The notes: generated from the sequence alone by a model not told the origin. Shown: positions 39,961-51,159, counted from the stretch's first letter. The stretch: DNA of 64,000 nucleotides from Myrmaecium sp. VS I D KN 1 (GCA_019775845.1 JADQAV010000002.1:62001-126000), one strand, 5' to 3'. Numbers and translations: made by a program.

Positions 39961-40724
39961 AGTGGCGGATGTTCGCTTGGTTGGGGATGGAAGAGGCGAC
40001 GGAGGGTAAAATTAATAACTCTGCACGAGGGGGTGGCGCGGGGTTTGCTCGGGGGTGTACGGGAGGCGGTTTGAGATCTTGGGGGGAGTGAGCATGTTCT
40101 GCCAGCGGAGTGGGTGGATGAGCAATGAGTCACGATGCCTCACTTGGTCTAGGTGAACGAGTGGCTCTTCAAGGGGCTACTACGGTAGATATGGATTCTC
40201 CAATCCAGAGGAGAAGCCGAAGAGCCCTCCTTCCTTCGGGGGAGCCTTACAGGAGCCCAGAGCATCACCGGACGAACATGTCAGGCAACGAGGCAAACAA
40301 AGCGAGGATCAAGAAGAAAAACAGTCTATGGTGTCGAAAAGGGGCTTCATGATGATTCAGCTTACACCTGCAAGCTCGAGTCGATGTACAGGCTCTCAGC
40401 GCTGGAAGAGCTCGAGCAGAGGCTTTTCCAACAATCCTGCGAGAGGCGAACAGGGCCCGCGATGTTTGAGTTTACCAATGCGTGTGCAGAGAGGCCGGAT
40501 GAACCTTTGCAAAAGATCGATAGCCAGGGCAAAAATAAGGAGGTGGGCGAAGCAGGATAGAGCCATCTCATCTTCGAACGGCTGTTCGCATCTTCACTAA
40601 ACGAGCTTCCTCAGCAAGCAAAAAGAAAGCAGCAAGAAAAGAAAAAAAAAGAGATAACCCCATGGCGGGTGCACATGCCCCTTCAAACCCAAAAAAGGAT
40701 GATAAAAAGTCAAAACCAAAGTAA
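39961..40724. other. Intergenic region
   Basis: About 760 bases between two tRNA genes. Short frames on both strands have no coding character and no further tRNA was found. Confidence 0.45.
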
Positions 40725-40820
40725 TGCCGACACTCAGGTTTGAACTGAGGATCTTCGCATGATCTTGCAACGCTGTTGGAGGTATACAAGTGCGACGCGT
40801 TACCACTGCGCCATGCCGGC
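40725..40820 (-). tRNA. tRNA-Thr (TGT), intron-containing
   Basis: Acceptor GCCGGCA pairs with TGTCGGC, discriminator A. D-arm GCGCAGTGGTAACGC. The anticodon stem TCGCA/TGCGA encloses CTTGTA, anticodon TGT. The intron after A37 is about 24 bases. T-arm CTCAG-TTCAAAC-CTGAG. Confidence 0.92.
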
Positions 40821-41265
40821 GGAGGGAAGATGGTTTTTCGGTTAAGCAGAAGCTGCGTCAGCAGGGTTCATGTACTCCTGGAGGCTGACCTGGCGGTCTG
40901 CGGCTCGTGGCAATGTCCACGGATGTCCTCCTCCTCTATCCATCCAGCCCTGCGACCGGCAAAAGGGTAGGTAAGAGGCAGTTGGAGGAAGCTGATGCTG
41001 CGAATTTCACATAATCCGCAAAGAATGTTTCGGCGACATCGTCTCCTGCATCCCGCCCTGCAAAAATCTTTCTTTGTGTATGTGCCCCCTCCATCAAAGC
41101 GAAGCGAACCAATACCTCTCTTTCCTCCCGCGCCCCTGATGCTAGCCGAAATGCCACACCCACCAGGGCAGCAAGCGCCAACATCACCCAAAACAAAAAG
41201 GCAGGGCCCTCCATCACCAGCCAAAAAGCAAAAGCCCTCAGTTCTGTTTCAGAGCTAAGCTGTCA
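40821..41265. other. Intergenic region
   Basis: About 445 bases between two tRNA-Thr genes, without supported features. Confidence 0.45.
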
Positions 41266-41399
41266 TGCTTCCACTGAGATTTGAACTCAGGACCTCGGCA
41301 TTATTTAGTTCCGACGCGCACATGTCACAACTCCGAAGTAAGAGGAGAAGGGGTATGCAAGGTACTAGTGCCGCGCTCTACCAACTGAGCCATAGAAGC
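41266..41399 (-). tRNA. tRNA-Thr (AGT) with a long intron
   Basis: Acceptor GCTTCTA pairs with TGGAAGC, discriminator A. D-arm GCTCAGTTGGTAGAGC. Anticodon stem CGGCA/TGCCG encloses CTAGTA, anticodon AGT. The intron after A37 is about 60 bases. T-arm CTGAG-TTCAAAT-CTCAG. The acceptor stem is the same as in the tRNA-Thr (CGT) gene 1.2 kb away, suggesting common origin. Confidence 0.92.
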
Positions 41400-41626
41400 T
41401 GGGGTTGCAGGAGATGCAAAGGGGATGAGCGGGAATTCGGGGGCATGGTTTATCAGGGGCGGAGAGGGATGGGAGAAGAGTGAGGGTGGGTGATCCAGGG
41501 GCAGGAGAACGAGGAAAAAGAGAGGGATTGAGAGGAGATTGATATGTCCTCCTGCAATGGTTCGGACGAGAGAGGAGACACTGCGAACCAAAAAATAAAG
41601 AAGGGAGCAAAAGAGAAAAGAATCAA

Positions 41627-41698
41627 TAGCTGAGAGTGGTTTCGATCCACTGTCCTCCGGGTTATGAGCCCGGCGCGCTTCCACTGCGCCACTCAGCT
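41627..41698 (-). tRNA. Initiator tRNA-Met (CAT), no intron
   Basis: The 72-base gene reads AGCTGAGTGGCGCAGTGGAA followed by GCGCGCCGGGCTCATAACCC and ends CAGCTA. It has the A1-T72 pair, the three G-C pairs (GGG/CCC) flanking the anticodon loop and the T-loop ATCGAAA that mark eukaryotic initiator tRNA. It has no intron, as usual for initiators. Confidence 0.95.
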
Positions 41699-42087
41699 GG
41701 TTGATGGAGAGAAACTGAGTCAGCAGCGTTGATAAAGTGCTGCACTGGAGCCGGTTGTTGCGTAAGGACGGAGCTCGAGGGTGTCACTCGAAAAGGAAGG
41801 ACGGTGGGCGCAGGTACGGGGTGATTGTACCCTGTTACACGGGGAATGGGATGGACGAATGTCCATCCTCAGGATGCTTCAGTAGACGAACATACATGCC
41901 TGCCTAAGTCTGATTCAAGTCAAAAAGTAAAGACTGAAGACGTGGAAAAGTCCACAGGCGCAAGCAGCCTCGGCCATACTCCTCAGGCCGCACCATTCCC
42001 CCACCAATCCAAAAAATATAGGGGGAGCGAGAAACCTCCCTATCCCGCCCTTCCACCCACCGCCCAGGGATCAAAAACAAATAACCT
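41699..42087. other. Intergenic region
   Basis: About 390 bases between tRNA genes, with no frame or RNA of note. Confidence 0.45.
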
Positions 42088-42213
42088 CGACGGAGACAAG
42101 ATTCGAACTTGCGAGGCCGAAGCCATATGATATCGAACGAAGGTGAGAAGAAAGAACAGAGTCTTTCCTCTCCGCATTCGAGTCATACCCATTAACCACT
42201 CTGGCACTCCGCC
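42088..42213 (-). tRNA. tRNA-Ser (CGA), intron-containing
   Basis: Class II tRNA. Acceptor GGCGGAG pairs with CTCCGTC and the discriminator is G, as expected for serine. The D-arm CCAGAGTGGTTAATGG, anticodon stem TATGA/TCATA and loop CTCGAA give anticodon CGA. The variable arm GGC-TTCG-GCC and T-arm GCAAG-TTCGAAT-CTTGT fold. The intron after A37 is about 43 bases. Confidence 0.9.
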
Positions 42214-42552
42214 TTTGAGGGGTTCGCCTTTCAGCATGAGAGGAGATTGAGGGCGGGGAGGTTGATAAAGGGGCGGACGCTTGAGATGATTCTGTGCGGC
42301 GGGGGAGGGGTTGGGGTAGCTCTTTTGTGGGATTTGTGCGTCCTCCTCTCCTGTGAGAGGGATGAGTGGATCTCGGGAGCACCGCAGCACTGTCCATTCC
42401 AGTTCCATTGAACCACCTGTTTCCTCTCCCCTCTTGTGCTCCCGCCATCCTCTCCCTCTCCCCAGTGCCCCCCTTCCCCCCTCTCTCACCAGCAAAACAT
42501 AACCTCCCATTCCCCCGCCAAGCCTCAACAACACCACAAACACACACACAAC
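42214..42552. other. Intergenic region between divergent tRNA genes
   Basis: About 340 bases between minus-strand tRNA-Ser and plus-strand tRNA-Thr, C-rich with a CACA run just upstream of tRNA-Thr. No other feature was seen. Confidence 0.45.
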
Positions 42553-42663
42553 GCTTCTATGGCCCAGGGGTAAGGCGTCTCACTCGTACATCCCTTCCTC
42601 CCTAACCAGGAGAAGGTGGAGAAGTGAATGAGAAGATCCCCGGTTCAAATCCGGGTGGAAGCA
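42553..42663 (+). tRNA. tRNA-Thr (CGT), intron-containing
   Basis: Acceptor GCTTCTA pairs with TGGAAGC, discriminator A. D-arm GCCCAGGGGTAAGGC. Anticodon stem TCTCA/TGAGA encloses CTCGTA, anticodon CGT. The intron after A37 is about 39 bases. T-arm CCCGG-TTCAAAT-CCGGG. Together with the TGT and AGT genes this completes the threonine isoacceptor set within 2 kb. Confidence 0.93.
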
Positions 42664-43746
42664 TCGCACCACTCTGATAGAGGTGCTTGCTTTTTGTGTT
42701 TCGCTTGGGGTTGTTTTTGTGGTGCGTGCGCGCGCTGCACTGGAAGTCGTGTCGCTCTCTTCTTTTGCATTTTTTTCTGGTTTTTGGAGAGGAAAGGGGG
42801 TGGGAGGGTAGAGCGATGCGAGACGGACCTGGAGAGGGTTTGAGGAGGGGGTTTGGATGTGTTGTGTGGGTGTTACGGCGATTTGTTCATATTTCTCTTT
42901 TTCTTGTTTGCTTTTTGTAGAGTTTGGAGATGCGCATGTATGGATACCCCTCGATCTTCCGGGGAACGTGTGCTGGAGGCGTGGAATCAGGAATGCGATG
43001 CAAGGGGAATTTTTGAGGGTGGTAAGATTGAAGAAAAGGGGTTTTGGAATGCGTTTGAGATGTTTGGTAAAGGAGCGAGTGCGTAGTTGCGCTGTTGTTA
43101 CCCTTTTTCTCCAGACAGCCTGCTCGCTTGGTTGGTTCGAGATGGGATGGGATGAATGAATGCATGGACCGTTGGGAGGGCCTCCACCCGATTCAGTTTC
43201 TCTCGTTCCCTTTCTTTTCATCGTCTGCTGGCTTGCGAGGTATGATTCGTTCTCCATTCTCTTCAATGACTGATTGTCTCTCCTGATTTCCGCTTTTGTT
43301 GCCTCAGGCCAGAGAAGTACATGTACCTTCGTCTTCTCTGCGCCATCCTTCCCCCCCGTCCTTGTGTCCTTTTGGAACCAGCGAGGACGATAGGGAGCAG
43401 CGCAATTGCACAAGAAGAAGGGTACATAGGTAACGGGTGAATCGAATTATTCAGAGGCCGTCTATTCGAGGTTCACTTATTCCCTCCGCTGTATACTCTC
43501 TGCCTATCATGCTTCGAGCTGTGCTGCAGAACTGTACACTGTCAATCGACCTCCGCCCGCCCCCTCCTTCCAACCACCTCTCTTCGATTCTCCGCCACCA
43601 TACATACCTCCTCACCATGCCCCTGCACCCCTTTTCTCTCTCCCAATCATCCCCTCTCCCTATAAGCAATCTCCCCCCACTTCCAACACCCACCCCCGTT
43701 CCCCTACATAACCTTCCACCAACCCCCATCTCCCATCACAAAAACA
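42664..43746. other. Intergenic region
   Basis: About 1.1 kb between tRNA-Thr and tRNA-Leu. A minus-strand frame of 277 codons (43413-42580) runs across it and over the tRNA gene, but its Lys/Thr/Ser composition and lack of motifs mark it as chance. No other RNA gene was found. Confidence 0.45.
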
Positions 43747-43854
43747 GGCAGAGTGGCCGAGTTGGTTATGGCGCCAGGTTAAGGTCTATCGCAACCTTAG
43801 CATCACTGATTCCTGGTGGAGAAATCCGCGCGAGTTCGAGTCTCGTCTCTGTCA
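43747..43854 (+). tRNA. tRNA-Leu (AAG), intron-containing
   Basis: Class II tRNA. Acceptor GGCAGAG pairs with CTCTGTC, discriminator A as expected for leucine. D-arm GCCGAGTTGGTTATGGC. Anticodon stem CCAGG/CCTGG encloses TTAAGG, anticodon AAG. The variable arm GGA-GAAA-TCC and T-arm GCGAG-TTCGAGT-CTCGT fold. The intron after G37 is about 26 bases. A TTTTTTT run downstream is the terminator. Confidence 0.92.
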
Positions 43855-44199
43855 CCATCTTTTTTTGCCCCTTCGCTCTCCTCTCCTCTCTGCGCGGGAG
43901 GGGGTTGGAGGGTGGAGTGCTTTTTTTGTGGTTTTTTTTTTTTTGTGTGGTGTGGGGTGGGGTGAGGGTGCGGGGTACAGTAGCCTGCCACGCTCTGGTA
44001 GGAGGAATCGGAGGGAGATACGAACGTGAGGATGTACTCTGCTTCGCTGCTCCTGCGATTGGGATATTATCTTTTCCTCCCTTGCTTCTCACTCGCCTGC
44101 CTCGGGTGTTGGACAGGTTGTATCCATCCATTCCTTCTGATCCTCGCCCAGACCGGCTCCCTATAATAACGCTACCACCGTTAAACTTCTCAAGAAACA
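43855..44199. other. Intergenic region
   Basis: About 345 bases between tRNA-Leu and tRNA-Ile, with T- and G-rich runs and no further feature. Confidence 0.45.
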
Positions 44200-44287
44200 G
44201 GTCGCTTAGCTCAGTTGGTTAGAGCGTGGTGCTAATATCTCCTCAATGTTAACGCCAAGGTCGCGAGTTCGACCCTCGTAGTGACCA
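44200..44287 (+). tRNA. tRNA-Ile (AAT), intron-containing
   Basis: Acceptor GGTCGCT pairs with AGTGACC, discriminator A. D-arm GCTCAGTTGGTTAGAGC. Anticodon stem TGGTG/CGCCA encloses CTAATA, anticodon AAT. A short intron of about 14 bases follows A37. T-arm GCGAG-TTCGACC-CTCGT. TTTT follows the gene. Confidence 0.93.
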
Positions 44288-44742
44288 TCCTTTTCACCTT
44301 TTTGCTTCTTCGCCGCCTGGCAAAGGGGTGTGTCATTCCTTTTTGCCTTTTCCTCGTTCTCCGTGGGCGTGGAACAGATGGCGGCGTGAGGTCTCTTCGG
44401 AATTCTTCCATACCTTGATGCCTGACAGCTTGCTTGTACGGTAGCTGACCGGTGCCAGCCACAGCCGTGCCTGAGGTGGCCTTGACCCACTCAATGCCAC
44501 TCACTCCTCCCGCCTTCCCCGCCTTCTCCTTTCCCTCTCCGCCTCTCCAGCTCGCCCTTGCCCCGGAATTCTCCCCGGCCGAGGTCCATCTGTCCATTCA
44601 TCCCTTCCCCTCCGCCTGTCAACCACAGAATTTATATCTCGTACGGAAACCCCCTCCTTTCCCTTCCTCCCTGTTCCCATAAATACTTACTTCCTTCACA
44701 CTCTGCCATTGCCGGCTGGCCGCCACGAATTGCTGTCTGACC
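44288..44742. other. Promoter region of the 2-methylcitrate dehydratase gene
   Basis: 455 bases between tRNA-Ile and the dehydratase start. A CATAAATACTTAC stretch at 44678 could serve as a TATA-like element about 60 bases before the ATG. No other feature was seen. Confidence 0.4.
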
Positions 44743-46735
44743 ATGTTGTCCACCTGCAGTCGCACCCTTGCCCTCGGCCGCACCCTGACCCGCTCCGCAT
44801 TCTCCGCCAGACGGCAAGCAGGTTCCGTCTGCCTCCCTCGGTCGATTGCCGCAGCAGCTGCGTCCCGAAGAAGTCCCGCAATCACTACTGGCATCTTCTG
44901 CCGCTCTTTTTCGTCCACCATGCCGACCAAGAGCGACACCGTCACGACCGAGCCCGCTGGGCCCCGCGAGTACGATCCGGAGATTGTTGATATGGCTAGC
45001 TATGTGCATAACTACAAGATCACTTCTGATCTCGCTGTGAGTAGCATCCGACGCCTGGCAGTTCCGTCAGCGACAACGCGCGTGCCGTAACGGTGTACGG
45101 CATACCAGGAACATACTGACGCCATTTCCAGTTCGACACCGCCCGCTGGGTTCTCTTCGACACGCTCGGGTGCGGGCTCGAAGGGCTCCGCTTCGAGCAA
45201 TGCGCGCGGCTGCTCGGGCCGACGGTCGCCGGGACGGTGGTGCCGCACGGAGCGCGGGTTCCGGGGACCGCCTACGAACTCGACCCCGTCACCGCCGCCT
45301 TCAACATCGGCGCCATGATCCGCTGGCTCGACTTCAACGACTGCTGGCTGGCGGCCGAGTGGGGCCATCCGTCGGACAACCTGGGCGCGATTTTGGCGGT
45401 CGCGGACTGGGCGGCGCGGACCAATCGGGCTGCGGCCGGGGACCATGGGAGGAGGGTGGTGGTGGTGGGGGATGGGAGGGTGTTGAAGGTGCGGGATGTG
45501 CTGGAGGCGATGATCAAGGCGCATGAGATTCAGGGGTGTTTGGCGCTGGAGAACTCGTTCAACAAGGTGGGCTTAGATCACGTGGTCCTGGTCAAGGTCG
45601 CGTCGACGGCGGTGGTGTCGAAGATGCTGGGTCTCAGCGAGGCGCAGACGCGGGATGCCATCTCGCAGGCGTGGGCGGATGGGCAGGCGCTCCGGACCTA
45701 CCGGCACTCGCCGAACACGATGTCGCGGAAGTCGTGGGCGGCGGGGGATGCGTGCCAGAAGGCGGTCAATTTGTGTCTGAAGGTGCTCCGCGGCGAGGGG
45801 GGCATGCCGACGGTGCTGTCGGCCCCGACGTGGGGGTTCTACGACGTGCTGTTCGGCGGGAAGCCGTTCCGGTTCCAGCGGCCGTACGGCTCGTATGTGA
45901 TGGAGAACGTGCTGTTCAAGGTGTCGTATCCAGGTAAGTAATAAGCACAGCAGGAGGAGCCTTTTTTTCAAAATCACGGAGAAAGAAAAAAAAAAAAAAA
46001 AAAAAAAAAAAACAGAAAATTCGCTGACAGGGATTCCGCAGCCGAATTCCACTCCCAAACCGCGATCGAGGCGGCCCAGCGCATCAATGGCATCCTCCGC
46101 GAGATGGGCAAGACGGCTGAGGATATCGAGAGCGTCACCAATCGCACCCATGAGGCCTGCATCCGCATCATCGACAAGCAGTTCAAGCCGATGGAGAACT
46201 TTGCCGATCGGGATCATTGCGTGCAGGTGCGTCGCCCTCCCCCATTAAACTCCCCTCCCCCCCCCAAAAACCACCCAGAAACCACTTAACTAACCCTCTG
46301 TAGTACATGGTCGCCACAATGCTCGCCTACAACCGCCTCTCCGCCACTGACTACCTGGACGACAGCCCCGCCGCGACCTCCCCCCTCGTCGAATCGCTGC
46401 GCCAACGCATCCGCTGCGTCGAGGACCCGCAGTTCACCCGCGACTACCACGACCCGGCCAAGCGGACAATTCCCAACGCGCTCACCGTGACGCTGACGGA
46501 TGGGACCGTGTTGCCGGAGGTCGTGGTCGAGGCCCCGTTGGGCCATCGGTGGCGCAGGGAGGAGGCTAAGCCGGTGCTGGTGAGCAAGTTGAGGACGCAT
46601 GTGGAGCGCCATTTTGGGGGGGAGAGGGTGGAGAGGTTGGTTGGGTTGCTTACTGGAGGTGAGGGGCGGGGGAAGGCGGAGCTGGAGGATATGGATGTGG
46701 ATCGGTTTGTGCAGCTTTGGGTTAAGGAGGAGTGA
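44743..46735 (+). CDS. 2-methylcitrate dehydratase, PrpD family, mitochondrial
   Basis: Dehydrates 2-methylcitrate to methylaconitate in the methylcitrate cycle, which disposes of propionyl-CoA. Exons 44743-45036, 45132-45933, 46042-46226 and 46304-46735 join in phases 0, 1 and 0 to give 570 residues. Donors are GTGAGT, GTAAGT and GTGCGT. Residues 1-60 are Arg/Ser/Ala-rich without acids, a mitochondrial presequence. The mature part follows the PrpD order: [69 protein letters not shown]-type helix, [30 protein letters not shown] and [16 protein letters not shown]. Near-complete length for the family. Intron 2 contains an A-run of nearly 30 bases. No methylcitrate synthase or methylisocitrate lyase gene lies in the window. 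Confidence 0.95.
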
Positions 46736-47127
46736 GAAGGATGGGTGGGGGTTGAGGGTGAAGGGGGGGATTGGTTGGTTCTGCCGTTTTTTTTTTTTTT
46801 GTTCATGGTGCTTTATAATGGATAAAAGAAATGTGCGTGTTTGTTGGGATCTTGAAGAAGGATTGTAGAGTTGAATGGAGATTTTTTTTGAGTGGGTAGG
46901 CTATTGGAGATTTGCTTTTGAGCACGTTCGCTGAGCTTGTTATGCTACCCGCCTTTCCTTTCCTTTCCATCCACCCATCCAGCTTGCTGACTTACTTACC
47001 TTGCACTTACCTCATACTTACCTTTCCCTCCCCAGTCCAAGTGATTCGCATTCCTATTCCATTCTCAATCCCATCATACATCTCATCCCATTCCATTCCC
47101 CCCTTCCCTCTTTATCACTCATCAAAC
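46736..47127. other. Tail-to-tail intergenic region
   Basis: About 390 bases between convergent genes, with a short T-run at 46788-46800. No gene is supported. Confidence 0.5.
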
Positions 47128-48966
47128 TCACAACCCCCACCCTTCCATATCCCCCAACCCATCATCACCAAGCCCATCCACCCCACCCAACCAATCCCAG
47201 CCCTCCATCTGCATCCCATCCATCCCCATCCCTCCCTCAGCAGGCCACGGTTCGAAATAACTCCCCAGCACCTCCGTCTCCACCTGCCGCGGTCCAGCGA
47301 GGTGGGAACTCCGCCGCCGCCCCACCGCCGCCGCAGCAGCCGCAGCAGCACCAGCAGCGCTACGCTTCCGCTGCGCCGACGCCTGTGCAAACGAAGCCGT
47401 CGACGGCGTGTTCAGCCGCGCGGAGCGGCGACGGCATTGTAGCTGCTGCTGAGCCACGGCGCTCGAGGAGATGCGGCGTTGCAAGGCGGAGGGACGGCGT
47501 TTATTTGTTTTGTTGGATTTCAAGGTGTGCTGGGACTGCGGCTGGGACTTTTGCAGGAGGTGCGGGGCGAGGGTTAGGACGATGGTGTCGTTTTCGATAT
47601 CCTGGGTTTGTGGAGGTGGGGGTGCTGCGGCGGTGGTGGGTTGAGGGGGCAGGTCGAGGAAGGTTTGGGCGAGGGTTGTGAAGTCTTGGGTTGCTTGGGT
47701 GGTTGTGGTGGGTGGCAGGGCGAAGGAGAGCGAGAGGGAGGGGAGGCGGAGGTGGGATGTTGGCTGCTCCTGGACGACAGGGTTGGTAGACTGCTGCGGA
47801 TGTTTCTGCTGCTTCTTGCTGACATACAGATCGTCGTCTGAAGAGTCCGCCTTGTCGAGTCCAGCGTACGAAGGTTTGCGGGTCGAGCGCGGCGGATTGC
47901 GGCGCCGTGGGGGCGGCGGCGACGAAGCATGAGCGCGTTTCGCCGGCGGCGCTGAAACCTCAACGTCGCTATCGCTCTCGCTCTCCGCATCCTCATCAGA
48001 CACCGAGGCGTCACGACGACGCTTGCGTCCCGCCGCGGTCGTCGTCGTCTTCTTATTCCTCCCGCTCGCACCACGCTGCTCCCGCTTCGCAGCCGCATAC
48101 ACATCCAAATCACCCAGATTGGCAGAGATCTGGGTGCCGCGCAGACCACGGCGCTGCAGCATCGCGCGCTGGGCCCGGGGACGAGCACGATCCTTCTCGA
48201 CATTCATGAGGTGGCACAGGGAGCCTTCATACCCACCTTCGCCGCGATGGCGCAGAAACGGGTAGTCCGGGAACGCCGCATCCAAGCGGCCCTCGCGACA
48301 CGCCTCGACGAAGCGTTTCGCGACGCGGGCCTCCTCGGTGCGCAAGCGGGGCGCAAACGCACCGTTAGGCTCCTTAATCAAGCCGCGGGTATCCGGTTCG
48401 ACGAGCAAGGTGGCGCACAGGAGGGGGAAATCGAGCAGCTTTTCCAAGCAAAAAAGGTGGACGTAACCCGCGACGACGAAGGGGTCGGTGCGGTCGCCGT
48501 GGCGGGCCCACTTCTCGTCCAGCGCGACGCGGAAGTGGCCCGGGTGGATGCTGTTGCCCCCCCGGAGCACGGCGCCGACGGGGCAGGCGCGGAAGCGGCA
48601 GCGGGAGCTGCAGAGGCGGGGGTCGCGTCGGCGCGAGTCGGCCGGGGATCGCTGGAGGAAGAGCGTTAGGGGTGGCGCGCCGGGGGGGCGGGCGAGCAGG
48701 AAGCGCCGGAGTGCCCGCGCCGAGTAGGTCGGCTCCCGCAGCTCCCCGTCGTCGTAGTAGGCGAAGCGGTCCCAGGAGGGCAGCACGTTGGGCACCGTTT
48801 GGTATTGCTCGGATGCCCGCCAGTTGTTGATCTTGCCCGTGCGGGAGGAGAGCCCTTGCGTGGTCGCGTTGGTGCGCACCCATGGCTTGCCCGGAGCGGT
48901 CTTGGGCTTTTCGGGCCGGAACTCGCCGCGGTAGTGGCGGTTGCTGCTGCTGCCGCGCTCGTCGCG

Positions 48967-49007
<41 letters not shown>

Positions 49008-49488
49008 TCAGGCGGCTGTCATCCAGGTCGCGACCGCTACGGTAGGACACCACCGCCCTGCTCTCCGGCACGACGAACCGCGTCGCGTTCAGCGAGCGCA
49101 GCCTCTCGCTCCGGCGGCGGGGGGCAGCGGTCGGGTATCCCAGGGCATCCTGCTGCTGATGCTGTTCGACAGGGACTGCCACGCCATCAATGCCCGTCGC
49201 ACTCTCCGGCGGTGAAAGTAGGAGCAACTGACCTGACGACAGAACCGGATTGACAGGGCCAATGCTCTGCTGTTGCTGCTGAAGCATATCCCACGCGCTC
49301 GCATCCGGCCAGGCGGCCATGTTGTACGGGTAGCTGGCCCCTTCCTGGTCCTCCTGCGGATCCGGGTAGTAGTACCCGCTGCTGCTGCTGTTATCGTTGC
49401 TGTTGTCGTACTCGAGGACCGGCCCCGAGTAGTCGTATGCGAAATGCGCGGCCTCGCCGCCGGATAGGTTGTCGTTGAAGTGGTACAT
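47128..49488 (-). CDS. Large nuclear-type protein with acidic tract and Cys/His-containing domain
   Basis: Single exon of 786 residues. I chose ATG 49488 (MYHFNDNLSGGEAAHFAYDY); the frame stays open upstream, but that part is Ser/Cys-rich leader. The N-terminus is Asn/Ser/Gln-rich. A run of Asp (about residues 160-173) comes from a CGT/GTC repeat at 48965-49008. The conserved-looking centre includes NVLPSWDRFAYYDDGELREP, a Cys/His region (CSSRCRFRACPVGAVLRGGN, HPGHFRVALDEKWARHG, YVHLFCLEKLLDFPLLC) and PNGAFAPRLRTEEARVAKRF. The C-x3-C...H-x-x-x-C spacing recalls PARP-type or related zinc-binding folds, but I cannot assign one. The C-terminal half has basic KRRR/RRRSARL patches, poly-Thr and poly-Ala: a nuclear, mostly disordered protein. 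Function is unknown. Confidence 0.75.
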
Positions 49489-51041
49489 GTTTGCGATTTC
49501 TCTTGCTATTCTTTTTCTTTGTTGTACCGGATGATCGTCGAAGGATCGTCGAAGAAGTACACAGTACTCCACGCGCGAACAAAGACAGCGAATCGATATC
49601 GAGAACGAGGATGTGCGAATAGCGAAGCCGAAGTCGAAGGATATCAAGAAGCCGATGCAGATGCGAATACCGATGCAGACGAACCAAAACACTAGACTGG
49701 ATGAATAAGAAAAGCAAAAAGAAACCCTCGAGGACGAAGCCAGGGGGTGGGTCGTTATATACCTCCCCTTTCCCTCTTCATCTCCACCTCCACCCATCCT
49801 TTGTTCGCCCTCGGAGCGAAATAGAGCGTAACAACGAGCGTCGAACCCTCGACATTGTGTGGTGGACAAAGAGGGGAGGACTCGAGGGAGGTTGACGTCA
49901 AAGAAAGGATGATGGGGGAACAAAGGGGGGTGGTGGATAAAGGGGGCTGAACTGTTTTGTTATGAGCGGGGGTTGACAATGGTTGGATGGAGGATTGTTG
50001 GAGAGGGGGTTGTAGGGATGTAGAGAGGATTTCGACGAGGTGTGTTTGCACAATGATACTGGTGCCGATATGTGTGAGTTGACATGCCAGATGTCGGGAG
50101 TTCCTAGAGCAGGATGGGAGGGTGCTCAGGCTGCGGGAGTTTTGTTGGACTTGAACAAAGAAAGGCCACGAGGGACGGGATGCGACGCCTCTTGGGTCTC
50201 CTGCGTACGGTAGGGGTAAGATTTCAACGTAGACGACTTTACTCACCGATGTAGCATCGCCCGCTATGACGGCAGCGTGGAGCTGGTTGTAGGGTAGCAG
50301 GATTGTCCGTGAATATGAACAGAGGCAATGAATGAAGAGCACTTAAGAGAGGAATAATTCCAGCAACGCCGGACTTTAAAGGTAGAAAACATAAAGACAA
50401 GCATGAGGGTTAAGGAAGACCTCGGAGCTTATTTATTTCGATAGATAGATAGAGATGGAGATGATGGAGATAGAGAAGAAGAAGAAGAAGAAGAAGAAGA
50501 AGAAGAAGAAGAAGAAGAAGAAAAAAGGAAAGGAAAGGAATAGTAGAGACGACTAAGAGAATAGAAAAGAAGAAAAGAGATTAGAAAATGCAGAATATTA
50601 TATGAGGTAAAGAAAACAATCTTTATAAGGAAACACTGGATGCTCTGGATAGCATCGCCATCGTCCACAAGACACCGAGGTAGGTATGTAGGTTCCGCTC
50701 TCCGGGCATACTTCGAGTCCTCTATGTTGTCAGACACGAGAAGTCCGGCACAGATCCTCTTCAATTACTCCTCTTTCCATTACTCTTTCTGCTTAAACAT
50801 CGTGCGCTGTTCTCGAGGGAAAGAAAGCGAGGAAGAGTGAAGGAGGAGGGAGAAGGCGACGGCGGTCGGTGGCTGGTGATCCGCAAAAACTCAGCTCGCA
50901 ACCCCCATCGGCCCCCCGCCACACACCACCTCAACACCCACAGACATCAAAAACCAAACCAACAACACAACAGTCTCATAGATCTCCACCCCGAAGGAGA
51001 AAAAGAGTAACCCACCCACACACGCAGGCAAAAGAGAATGA
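49489..51041. other. Long promoter/intergenic region with a GAA microsatellite
   Basis: About 1.55 kb upstream of the large acidic protein. It contains a perfect (GAA)n tract at 50478-50521 flanked by GATA and GGAAA repeats. No gene is supported; the minus-strand frame across the microsatellite encodes only poly-Ser. Confidence 0.5.
50478..50521. repeat. (GAA)n microsatellite
   Basis: About fourteen consecutive GAA units, preceded by ATAGATAGATAGAGATGGAG-type repeats and followed by AAAAGGAAAGGAAAGG. A simple-sequence tract likely to vary in length between isolates. Confidence 0.9.
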
Positions 51042-51159
51042 TGACAAGAGGGGGATTCGAACCCCCGCGGGCTAAGCCCATGAGAAACCTCGTCGCTCGC
51101 CTTCAGGCAAGCAAGCTGAACGCTTGAGTCACACGCCATAACCACTCGGCCATCTTGCC
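51042..51159 (-). tRNA. tRNA-Leu (CAA), intron-containing
   Basis: Class II tRNA. Acceptor GGCAAGA pairs with TCTTGTC and the discriminator is A, fitting leucine. D-arm GCCGAGTGGTTATGGC. The anticodon arm TGTGA-CTCAAG and, after an intron of about 36 bases, TCTCA gives anticodon CAA, with one T-T mismatch in the stem. The variable arm GGGC-TTA-GCCC and T-arm GGGGG-TTCGAAT-CCCCC fold. Confidence 0.88.

Noticed and set aside
42580-43413. Minus-strand frame of 277 codons
   Set aside because: It runs across the antisense of a well-folded tRNA-Thr gene and has no conserved motif.
49489-49923. Upstream extension of the large acidic protein
   Set aside because: Ser/Phe/Cys-rich sequence typical of a pyrimidine-rich leader; the ATG at 49488 begins the hydrophilic protein.
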